Shown here piece by piece: positions 13,351 through 20,589 of a stretch of DNA of 64,000 bases. The position numbers and the translations under genes were made by a program. Positions within the stretch are counted from its first letter, which is position 1. Each line of letters opens with the position of its first letter. The notes beneath the pieces were generated by a model. That model was not told where the DNA came from, did not search any database, and saw nothing but the letters and a program-made list of their open reading frames with translations. The stretch comes from Chitinophaga chungangae (GTDB taxonomy: Bacteria > Bacteroidota > Bacteroidia > Chitinophagales > Chitinophagaceae), in NCBI RefSeq assembly GCF_017742215.1, contig NZ_JAGHKP010000001.1:434001-498000 (forward strand), given 5' to 3'.

Positions 13351-13968
13351 ATGTACACTCGTCAACTTTTTGTGAAAAATGGACTTTTCCTGGCGGCGAT
13401 AGCCGGAGTATTTGCGGCATGCCAACAGGGTAACAACAAGACCGCGGCAAAAAACGGCGCCGATTCATCGGCCCAGGCAGCGGCAGCCGACGGTTTGGGC
13501 GGCCAAAAGCTGGCATTCGTAGATATTGATTCCCTGGAAGCGCACTACAATTATTTCAAAGAAAAGAAAGCAGAGCTCGACAAGAAAAAAGAAGGGGCAC
13601 AGAACGATATAGTAGGAAGGGAAAGACAATTGCAGAACGAACTGTACACGCTGCAGCAACGCGCCCCGAACATGACGCAGCAGGAAGGCCAGGCAGCCGA
13701 AGCAGGCCTGCAGAAAAAAGCGCAGCAGCATGAACAATACAAACAGAACCTCATCGCGCAGCTGCAAACGCAGGAAGCCCAGTTCAACGAAGACCTTCAG
13801 AAAAGATTGAATGAGACCATCAAAAAATTCAATGCGGACAAACGTTACGCATTCATCTTTTCCTACCGCGAAGGCGCCAGCAACATCCTGTACAAAGATG
13901 AAGCCTACGACATTACCAAGGAGGTGATCGAGCAGCTCAACGCAGAGACACCGGCACAGAAGAAATAA
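13351..13968 (+). CDS. OmpH/Skp-like periplasmic lipoprotein
   Basis: The 205-residue protein carries a lipoprotein signal with the lipobox GVFAAC (Cys24), then a low-complexity linker, then LAFVDIDSLEAHYNYFKEKK. This last segment is the start of the OmpH/Skp chaperone domain. A long Gln/Lys/Glu-rich helical hairpin (about residues 70-160) ends in the conserved beta segment FNADKRYAFIFSY. Skp-family proteins hold unfolded outer-membrane proteins in the periplasm. A lipid-anchored version is common in Bacteroidota and may act at a membrane surface. It is a single gene with a terminator immediately after. Confidence 0.85.
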   Translation: MYTRQLFVKNGLFLAAIAGVFAACQQGNNKTAAKNGADSSAQAAAADGLGGQKLAFVDIDSLEAHYNYFKEKKAELDKKKEGAQNDIVGRERQLQNELYTLQQRAPNMTQQEGQAAEAGLQKKAQQHEQYKQNLIAQLQTQEAQFNEDLQKRLNETIKKFNADKRYAFIFSYREGASNILYKDEAYDITKEVIEQLNAETPAQKK

Positions 13969-13989
13969 TGAACGGAAAATATTACATTT

Positions 13990-14018
13990 AATCCCGGCGA
14001 ACAGCCGGGATTTTTATT
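13990..14018 (+). terminator. Terminator after the OmpH-like gene
   Basis: AATCCCGGC (13990-13998) pairs with GCCGGGATT (14004-14012) around a 5-base loop and runs into a T-rich tail. Confidence 0.88.
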
Positions 14019-14039
14019 ATCAACCATTCATCAACCTTT

Positions 14040-15458
14040 ATGTCAATCAACCAGGAAAACTCTTTTAAACCCAGTCTCAGTCTGGTGGACGCCACCATGA
14101 TCGTTGCCGGTTCCATGATTGGTTCCGGTATTTTTATTGTCTCCGCCGAAGTGGCCCGTTCCATGGGCTCCGCCGGCTGGATGATGGCCATGTGGGTGCT
14201 GGCCGGTGTGGTAACGCTGATTGCCGCGTTGAGCTACGGCGAGCTGTCTGGCATGTTCCCCAAAGCCGGCGGCCAGTACGTATATCTCCGCGAGGCTTAC
14301 AATCCCTTTATCGCATTCCTTTTCGGATGGACGCAGTTCGGCGTGATCCAGACGGGTACCATCGCCGCCGTGGCCATGGCCTTTGCCAAGTACCTGGGGT
14401 ATATCGTGCCGGCCCTGGGTGAGAAAAATATCCTGTTCAGCATCGGTAGTTTTTCCGTGAACGTGGCGCAACTCGTCGCCATTGCTTCCATACTCCTGCT
14501 GACTTACATTAATACGCGGGGGGTGAAGAACGGGAAGATCATCCAGACCGTGTTCACCTTCACCAAACTGTTTTCCCTTTTCGGCCTTATCGTTTTCGGT
14601 CTTATCATCGGCGCAAAGGCCGAGATCTGGAACGCCAACTGGCAAAACGCCTGGTCGTACTCCACCGTCAACATGAATGGTGAAGTGATCGCCAATACAC
14701 TGGGCAGCATGGCTTTCCTCGGCGCCATCGCCGTATCCATGAAAGGCACTTTGTTTTCAAGCGACGCCTGGAACAACGTGACGTTCATTGCCGGGGAGAT
14801 CAAAAATCCGCAGAAAAATATCGGCCGGGCGCTGTTCCTCGGCACTTTCATCGTAACCATCATTTACGTTTCCGCCAACCTGATGTACCTGGCCGTGCTG
14901 CCGTTCAACGAGATCGCGTTCGCCGAGCAGGACAGGGTAGGGGTAGCTGCCGCCGAGAACATTTTCGGCGCGGGCGCCGGGGCGGTTACCATCGCAGTGA
15001 TGATCATCATATCCACTTTCGGCTGCAACAACGGCCTGATCCTCTCCGGCGCGAGAATTTATTACACCATGGCGAAAGACGGCCTGTTTTTCCGCAAAGC
15101 GGGCGAACTGAACCGCTTCGACGTGCCGGCCTACGGCCTCTGGGTACAGGTGATCTGGGCCAGCCTGCTCTGCCTCAGCGGCAAATACGGCGACCTGCTG
15201 GCCATGGTGATCTTCGGCGTGCTGGTGTTCTACGTGATCACCATCCTCGGCATCTTCATTCTCCGCAAAACCCGGCCGGACGTGCCGCGCAGCTACAAAG
15301 CCTTCGGCTACCCGGTGCTGCCCGCTATTTACATCGTGGTGGCGCTGAGCCTGGCCGTGCTGCTGCTCATTTACGAGCCGCGTTACGCCATACCGGGCCT
15401 GGGCATCATTTTGCTGGGCATCCCGTTGTATTTCCTCGCCAAAAAAGAACTGAAATAA
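14040..15458 (+). CDS. APC-family amino acid permease
   Basis: This is a 472-residue inner-membrane transporter of the amino acid-polyamine-organocation superfamily with about 12 hydrophobic segments. TM1 carries the substrate-binding signature (VDATMIVAGSMIGSGIFIV), and the GGQYVYLREAYNPFIAFLFGW region after TM2 is typical of the LAT/YfnA-like group. SDAWNNVTFIAGEIKNPQKN and the Arg/Pro-rich loop FILRKTRPDVPRSYKAFGYP are further family hallmarks. The substrate cannot be read from sequence; neutral amino acids would be usual. It is monocistronic, flanked by terminators. Confidence 0.92.
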   Translation: MSINQENSFKPSLSLVDATMIVAGSMIGSGIFIVSAEVARSMGSAGWMMAMWVLAGVVTLIAALSYGELSGMFPKAGGQYVYLREAYNPFIAFLFGWTQFGVIQTGTIAAVAMAFAKYLGYIVPALGEKNILFSIGSFSVNVAQLVAIASILLLTYINTRGVKNGKIIQTVFTFTKLFSLFGLIVFGLIIGAKAEIWNANWQNAWSYSTVNMNGEVIANTLGSMAFLGAIAVSMKGTLFSSDAWNNVTFIAGEIKNPQKNIGRALFLGTFIVTIIYVSANLMYLAVLPFNEIAFAEQDRVGVAAAENIFGAGAGAVTIAVMIIISTFGCNNGLILSGARIYYTMAKDGLFFRKAGELNRFDVPAYGLWVQVIWASLLCLSGKYGDLLAMVIFGVLVFYVITILGIFILRKTRPDVPRSYKAFGYPVLPAIYIVVALSLAVLLLIYEPRYAIPGLGIILLGIPLYFLAKKELK

Positions 15459-15472
15459 CTGCTTCCATTGCG

Positions 15473-15514
15473 AAAAAATGGCGCACCGCTGCTGTGGCGC
15501 GCCATTTTTATTTT
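15473..15514 (+). terminator. Terminator after the permease gene
   Basis: ATGGCGC (15478-15484) pairs with GCGCCAT (15499-15505), extended by A and T runs on both sides. The tail is TTTTTATTTT, so it may work in both directions. Confidence 0.75.
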
Positions 15515-16005
15515 ACAACCGCCCGGTTTACAATAATTTAGATGTAGTAACACATAATTTTTTCTCACTGCGGAAATATTACAGCCGTTTCCTGTAATTT
15601 CGGGTAAGCCTTAAGATAAAAGAATATGTTAATGCCAATTTACCCTAGCTTAAGTCAACAGTGATTACTAAATAACCCAAAACAATACCTGTAGAGAAGA
15701 TATAACCAGACAAGACACGGAAAATCTCACCATGATTTTCCAGACATTTTTATGTGCATGCATTGTTGTTAGTCATGTTGCGGGCGTCTCCAACATGCTA
15801 ATAACGTGCATGACAATCAGGATTTTAGCAATTTTAATGATTTTCAAAGCCCTCTTTAGAGAACCATTGAAAGCCTACACAATTGCATTCTCGAACATTC
15901 ACATGATTTTATGCCCGGCACCTGTTTCTACAGCGTGCCTTTTTTTTGCCCTGCCGTGGCGGCATGCCATGAGGGATTTTCAAATTTCCAGATTACATTT
16001 GCTGC
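15515..16005. other. AT-rich intergenic region without a recognisable gene
   Basis: About 490 bases separate the permease terminator and the DUF4254 gene. A 111-codon frame (15732-16067) overlaps the start of the next gene and has no protein-like features. TACATTTG at 15994-16001 matches the -7 promoter element, but no -33 match stands at the right distance. Confidence 0.5.
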
Positions 16006-16611
16006 ATGTTTACGGCACTTTGTATCAGCATATTCGACCAGAGCATACGCGATTATCATGTTCATGATGATATTCACCGTATGATTGAGAATCCTTACGA
16101 AAAAACGGCTATCGAACATCTTTTGTACGCCAAAAACTGGATCGATACGGTGCAGTGGCACTTGGAAGACGTGATCCGCGACCCGAAAATCGACCCGGTG
16201 AAAGCACTGGAAATGAAGCGGTGGATAGACCGCAGCAACCAGGAAAGAACGGACATGGTGGAGCACATCGACAGTTATTTCCTGGATAAATACAACACCG
16301 TGATCCCTGTTCCGGGCGCGTCTATCAACACCGAAAGCCCGGCCTGGGCCATCGACCGTTTGTCTATCCTCGGCCTTAAAATATGGCACATGCGCGAAGA
16401 GGCCACCCGTGCGGACGCCAGCGAAACGCACCGCGAAGCCTGCCGCAAAAAGCTGGAAATTTTGCTCGAGCAGCAGCGCGATCTTTCCACCGCTATCGAA
16501 GAACTGCTGGAAGATATCGGTAAAGGCCGCAAATACATGAAAGTGTACAAACAGATGAAAATGTACAACGATCCTTCGCTCAACCCGGTGCTGTATGGCC
16601 AAAAGCCCTGA
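16006..16611 (+). CDS. DUF4254-domain protein
   Basis: The 201-residue, mostly helical, soluble protein matches the DUF4254 pattern. It has IFDQSIRDYHVHDDI at residues 9-23, NPYEKTAIEHLLYAKNWIDTVQWHLED next, and an MKRWIDRSNQERTDMVE core. Its function is unknown. In Bacteroidota this family is regularly found directly before a GT9 glycosyltransferase, as here with a 17-base overlap, so a role in cell-surface glycan assembly is a fair inference. The start is placed at 16006 because the conserved block begins almost at once. A TTG a few codons later is possible, and the next ATG (16081) would remove conserved residues. Confidence 0.85.
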   Translation: MFTALCISIFDQSIRDYHVHDDIHRMIENPYEKTAIEHLLYAKNWIDTVQWHLEDVIRDPKIDPVKALEMKRWIDRSNQERTDMVEHIDSYFLDKYNTVIPVPGASINTESPAWAIDRLSILGLKIWHMREEATRADASETHREACRKKLEILLEQQRDLSTAIEELLEDIGKGRKYMKVYKQMKMYNDPSLNPVLYGQKP

Positions 16612-17623
16612 TCATAAAACTATCCTCGCCATCCGTTTTTCCGCCATGGGCGATGTGGCCATGACCATCCCCGTGATGAAACAGGTGCTGGACGCGCATC
16701 CTGGTGTTACCATCGTATTCGTGACGAACAAAAACTGGAGCGCGTTGTGCGAAGGCATTCCCCGCCTCGTGTTTTTCCCCGCCGATCTGAAAGGCGAGCA
16801 CAAAGGGCTGAAAGGCCTCTACAAGCTGTTCAGGGCTATCCGCAAGGCGCATCCCGCCGTTAGTGCGGTGGCGGACCTGCATCATGTGCTGCGCTCGCGC
16901 ATCGTGCGTACTTTTTATAAATTTTCCGGCATACGCGTAGCGGTGATCGATAAAGGAAGGGCCGGCAAAAAGGCGCTCACACGGAAAGAAAACAAAATTT
17001 TCCGGCCGCTCAAAACCACTATCGACCGCTACCGCGATGTATTCGCCGCGCTCGGCCTTTCCGCCGGCGACACGCCGGGAACGCTGCCACAGCAGCCTTC
17101 TCCGGGCAAAACCCAGATCGGCATCGCGCCTTTTGCAACCTATCTTGAAAAAACATACCCGCTCGAAAAAATGGAGCAGGTGATCGAAATACTCACGCGC
17201 GACGGATCGGTGGAGATCCTGCTGTTCGGCGGCGGAAAAGAAGAGGTGACGAAGCTGGAAAACCTTGCCCAAGGCCGGCCGCAGCTGAAAGTAATGGCAG
17301 GGAAATACAGCCTGAACGAAGAGCTTCGCACCATCAGCGGGTTGTCGGTGATGGTGAGCATGGATTCCGCGAACATGCACCTTGCCTCGCTGTACGGCGT
17401 GCCCGTGGTTTCCGTATGGGGCGCCACGCATCCTTACGCGGGGTTTATGGGGTTTGGGCAAAAGGACGAAAATGCGGCGCAAATTGAGCTATATTGCCGC
17501 CCCTGCTCGGTATTCGGCAATAAGCCCTGTTTCCGGGGCGATCATGCCTGTATGCAACAGCTGGCTCCGGAAATAATCGTGGGAAAAGTGCGGGAAACCT
17601 TGGCTGGACGGGCTTTGACGTGA
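16595..17623 (+). CDS. Glycosyltransferase family 9 (heptosyltransferase-like)
   Basis: The 342-residue GT-B enzyme is related to LPS heptosyltransferases. The N-terminal Rossmann domain starts KTILAIRFSAMGDVAMTIPV. The nucleotide-sugar domain has the GT9 signature SMDSANMHLASLYGVPVVSV (D257, H262) followed by WGATHP. Near the C-terminus lies a cysteine-rich segment (YCRPCSVFGNKPCFRGDHAC) that is common in Bacteroidota GT9 proteins. It probably adds a sugar to the lipooligosaccharide core on the cytoplasmic side of the inner membrane. It overlaps the DUF4254 gene by 17 bases, which implies translational coupling. Confidence 0.9.
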   Translation: MAKSPDHKTILAIRFSAMGDVAMTIPVMKQVLDAHPGVTIVFVTNKNWSALCEGIPRLVFFPADLKGEHKGLKGLYKLFRAIRKAHPAVSAVADLHHVLRSRIVRTFYKFSGIRVAVIDKGRAGKKALTRKENKIFRPLKTTIDRYRDVFAALGLSAGDTPGTLPQQPSPGKTQIGIAPFATYLEKTYPLEKMEQVIEILTRDGSVEILLFGGGKEEVTKLENLAQGRPQLKVMAGKYSLNEELRTISGLSVMVSMDSANMHLASLYGVPVVSVWGATHPYAGFMGFGQKDENAAQIELYCRPCSVFGNKPCFRGDHACMQQLAPEIIVGKVRETLAGRALT

Positions 17624-17650
17624 TATTCCGGGAAAAAAAGCGGCAAGTTT

Positions 17651-17681
17651 TTTGGAAGAAATGGAAAAAAGTCTACTTTTG
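17651..17681 (+). promoter_or_regulatory. Promoter of tRNA-Gln(TTG)
   Basis: TTTG (17651-17654), 19 bases, then TACTTTTG (17674-17681): a full match to the Bacteroidota promoter. The expected start near 17688 is about 12 bases before the tRNA. Confidence 0.75.
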
Positions 17682-17699
17682 CAATCCCAACGAACGAAT

Positions 17700-17770
17700 T
17701 GTCCCATAGTATAATGGTAGTACGACAGATTTTGGTTCTGTTTGTCTTGGTTCGAATCCAGGTGGGACAA
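17700..17770 (+). tRNA. tRNA-Gln (anticodon TTG)
   Basis: The acceptor stem TGTCCCA (17700-17706) pairs with TGGGACA (17763-17769). The anticodon stem ACAGA/TCTGT encloses the loop TTTTGGT with anticodon TTG, and the T arm contains GGTTCGAATCC. CCA is not encoded. It is followed at once by a terminator. Confidence 0.95.
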
Positions 17771-17772
17771 CC

Positions 17773-17811
17773 AAAAAACCGCTGCAGGTCTGACTTGCAG
17801 CGGTTTTTTTT
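17773..17811 (+). terminator. Terminator after tRNA-Gln(TTG)
   Basis: AAAAAACCGCTGCA (17773-17786) pairs perfectly with TGCAGCGGTTTTTT (17796-17809) around a 9-base loop. Confidence 0.92.
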
Positions 17812-17946
17812 ATGGTCGCCCGGCGTTATCTTTTGACAATGCTTTTTTATTTTTCATAAGTTGACATACATCATTCCCGGTCGTCTGCTCCTGACATAAG
17901 GCTGTCACCCGGCCGTTATAGCTTTACGTTATAAAAACTTTTTTCC

Positions 17947-18360
17947 ATGCCACTACACACCACAAACCAATTCAATACTTTCATCATCGTGGCGGACGAT
18001 TGCCCTGCCGTAAACGGGGAAATACCCCCGGTTAAAGGAGAGAACAAAACGGCCGCGAACATCCAGTTTGATATGATCAGCAAAAAACCATACGGATATA
18101 CTTCCGACGATGTGCTTTTCCAGGTGTTTGCGGATAAAAACGATCTGACTAAAAACGAGTACAAAACGGAAAGAGAGAAGTTCTTTTCCAAAGGCCAGGC
18201 CTGCTTCCGTGCCTCCCCGCTTACAAAGCGTTACGGATGGGGCCTTCATTACAACGAAGAAGGCAAAATAGCGCTTTTCGGCCGTGAAACGAAAGAGTAT
18301 GAAAAACTTTCGAAAGACAAAAAACTGAAAGTGGTGAAAGCGATGAGATCTTCGAGATAA
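17947..18360 (+). CDS. DUF6157-family protein
   Basis: The 137-residue soluble basic protein shows the family pattern TTNQFNTFIIVADDCPAVNG, then PPVKGENKTAANIQFDMI, then YTSDDVLFQVFA. The C-terminal part YGWGLHYNEEGKIALFGRET is also conserved. The function of this family is unknown; no catalytic motif can be named. It has no signal peptide. It lies between tRNA-Gln and a NACHT ATPase gene, in the same direction, but 149 bases before the latter, so a shared operon is uncertain. Confidence 0.82.
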   Translation: MPLHTTNQFNTFIIVADDCPAVNGEIPPVKGENKTAANIQFDMISKKPYGYTSDDVLFQVFADKNDLTKNEYKTEREKFFSKGQACFRASPLTKRYGWGLHYNEEGKIALFGRETKEYEKLSKDKKLKVVKAMRSSR

Positions 18361-18509
18361 GATCCATCCGGGCCAAGTCGACAACAAGCCATGGAAATAA
18401 CAACATCTTCCCGGTTTTCATTTTCATCCTAGCGATTTTAATCTTAAATTGGTTAATCCTTGCGCCCCAAAAATGCGCCCCGCAATTTTACCATAAAAAA
18501 TTATCCCTT

Positions 18510-20519
18510 ATGGACTGGAAAGAACTGGAAACTAAAGTCGCCGATATTTTCAAACTATTTGGCTACGATGTGACTGCCGATACAAAGATCGATGCTGCGC
18601 AAACAGATGCAATCGCTACCTCGCATAACAAATTCAAGCCGCGCATACTGATCGAATGCAAGTTTCATGAAAGCGCCGGCAAAGTAGGCATCAATGAAGT
18701 AGAAAATTTCAAGGCCCGCGTGCTCACGTTGCGCATGAAAGGTAAAATCGACCAAGGATATCTCATCACCAACACCGGCTTTACCGCCAGCGCCAAAGAA
18801 TCATTGTCCGACGCAGCCAGCTACGTTTTTCTGATGAGCTATGACGATCTACTGCACCAGATGATAGACGTGGATTATTACCTGAAGAATTTTGTGGAGC
18901 GGTACGAAAAGGAGCGCCTTCAAAGGTATGTCGATCTCCGCATTATCGATATTAGTCAACTGCAAACGCTCAATTATAATTACGTAATCGAGGAACTGAT
19001 GCGGATGGAGATTGAGTTTCACAGTACCCAACGTTTCGGGATGTTCTATGAAGATCTGGATATAAGAGCATATCTTGAAAAGGGGCGTCCCTTATCCGCT
19101 AGATCAAGGAGAGCAAGGGAGTCGATCGAGGCTTGGCGCAAAGCGATATTTGAGAAGATCGATCTCTTCAGCAGCTATATTTCCTCGTTTACAGGCAGCG
19201 ATCAGAATGTATCGATCGTACTGGCTGATTTTGGCGGAGGAAAATCCACTTCGCTGGAGCACACGATGTACTGCCTGGCAAAGGCGAAGCTGGAAAACAT
19301 TGGCAATGGCCAACAAAAGATCCCGCTGTTGTTGACCTTAAAGCATTACAATAAAGTACCCGATATCGATTCAATGCTGATCAATTTTTTTACCACGGAA
19401 ATTGGTTATTCCAATATCAACCTGCAGGTCTTCAAGAGAATGAACGAATTAGGCCACTTCGTGATCCTGCTTGACGGGTTCGACGAAATGGCCAAACTCG
19501 TTACGCCCATCGAAAGAAAGCTTACGTTTATCGAAATATGCAAGCTGGTAACGCCGAATAACAAGGTCATCCTGAGCTCGCGGCCCGGCTATTTTCCCGA
19601 AAATAAAGAATTTGGCGAGCTGCTTAGAAAATACCTTCCCAGGAAAAAAGGCGACGGAACAAAAAAATATTGCGGCATCCACGTGCCAGACAATTGCCGG
19701 ATAGCCTGCCTGCAGCTGATGGACACAGCAAAGATCAATGAGTATATAAAAAAAGCCATCGATTCGGGCGATAAAGACAAGATCGAAGGCATCCTGCGTC
19801 ATAAATCCGTGCGCGACCTGGCGGCTAGGCCGGTGCTGCTCAATATTATATCTGAGACCTATGATGACCTGAAAGACCTGCCGGACGAAGAGGTAAGCCT
19901 TAAAAAGTTATACGACATTTATACCAGCAAATGGATTAACAGGGAAGAAGATAAAGGGCTTTTCAGAGTGTTGATCAATGCAGACGAGAAACTCGCGTTT
20001 ATTGTGCTGCTGGCCGTACAGATGCATGAGCAGGACAGCCTGGAAGTACATTTTTCTGTGCTGGATAAATTGATCAGGGATAGGTTTGGGATAGACAACC
20101 AGGAAAAGGTCGATCATTTTAGTCATGATATCAGGACCTGCGCTTTCCTGAACCGCGACGACCAGGGGAATTACGCATTTATCCACCGTTCTTTCCTGGA
20201 ATATTTTGTGGCGAGGGAATTTTACAACTTTCGCGCACCCATATATGGAGACCGTTTTTACAAGCTGTTCAGCGACGGCATCTTATCCTTCATCGACATC
20301 TACGATAAGACTTTCGGTGATATATTTTCGTCTCTTAAGGAATACCGGCTGGTGAAGAATGAAGTGGTTAAAAAGCAGAAATTCGAAATGGCCGCCAATT
20401 TGAGGGAGGCGGAAAAGGACCTGTATGGAAAGATTCAGGGGACATGGCCTGATTTTAAAGATATCGCTGCCCTCAACAGCGATTATCGGCAAAAGCTGGG
20501 CGAGTTTGTGATTGAATAG
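18510..20519 (+). CDS. Mrr-like nuclease fused to a NACHT ATPase (probable antiphage STAND protein)
   Basis: The 669-residue protein has three parts. Residues 1-115 look like an Mrr-type PD-(D/E)XK nuclease: D33 in QTDAIA, E49-x-K51 in ILIECKF, and YLITNTGFTASAKE. Residues 235-470 form a NACHT P-loop NTPase: Walker A FGGGKST (K245), Walker B ILLDGFDE (319-326) and VILSSRPGYF. The NACHT-associated helices end in FIHRSFLEYFVAREF. No repeat-type sensor follows. Instead residues 615-642 (VKNEVVKKQKFEMAANLREA...) resemble a UVR motif of UvrB/McsA. Related bacterial NACHT proteins defend against phage, with the nuclease as effector; that role here is inferred. Codon use (ATA, AGA, AGG) appears more AT-rich than in neighbours, suggesting acquisition. 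Confidence 0.85.
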   Translation: MDWKELETKVADIFKLFGYDVTADTKIDAAQTDAIATSHNKFKPRILIECKFHESAGKVGINEVENFKARVLTLRMKGKIDQGYLITNTGFTASAKESLSDAASYVFLMSYDDLLHQMIDVDYYLKNFVERYEKERLQRYVDLRIIDISQLQTLNYNYVIEELMRMEIEFHSTQRFGMFYEDLDIRAYLEKGRPLSARSRRARESIEAWRKAIFEKIDLFSSYISSFTGSDQNVSIVLADFGGGKSTSLEHTMYCLAKAKLENIGNGQQKIPLLLTLKHYNKVPDIDSMLINFFTTEIGYSNINLQVFKRMNELGHFVILLDGFDEMAKLVTPIERKLTFIEICKLVTPNNKVILSSRPGYFPENKEFGELLRKYLPRKKGDGTKKYCGIHVPDNCRIACLQLMDTAKINEYIKKAIDSGDKDKIEGILRHKSVRDLAARPVLLNIISETYDDLKDLPDEEVSLKKLYDIYTSKWINREEDKGLFRVLINADEKLAFIVLLAVQMHEQDSLEVHFSVLDKLIRDRFGIDNQEKVDHFSHDIRTCAFLNRDDQGNYAFIHRSFLEYFVAREFYNFRAPIYGDRFYKLFSDGILSFIDIYDKTFGDIFSSLKEYRLVKNEVVKKQKFEMAANLREAEKDLYGKIQGTWPDFKDIAALNSDYRQKLGEFVIE

Positions 20520-20589
20520 CCTCATTGGGATGCGGCGCGTTCATCACGGTCAAACTTTGATTTCAGCAAATCTTTCGTAATTTTTCGCG

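Noticed and set aside
15732..16067. 111-codon frame upstream of the DUF4254 gene
   Set aside because: It has low-complexity, Cys/His-rich content without family features and overlaps the start of the conserved gene in another frame.
18461..18481. TGCGCCCC direct repeats as target-site duplication of an insertion
   Set aside because: The two copies lie 5 bases apart with nothing between them, and no copy was seen at the far end of the NACHT gene.
17700..20589. tRNA-Gln(TTG) as attachment site of a mobile island carrying the NACHT gene
   Set aside because: No integrase and no second copy of the tRNA 3' end in the same orientation within reach; the similar tRNA at 34477 is a complete functional gene.
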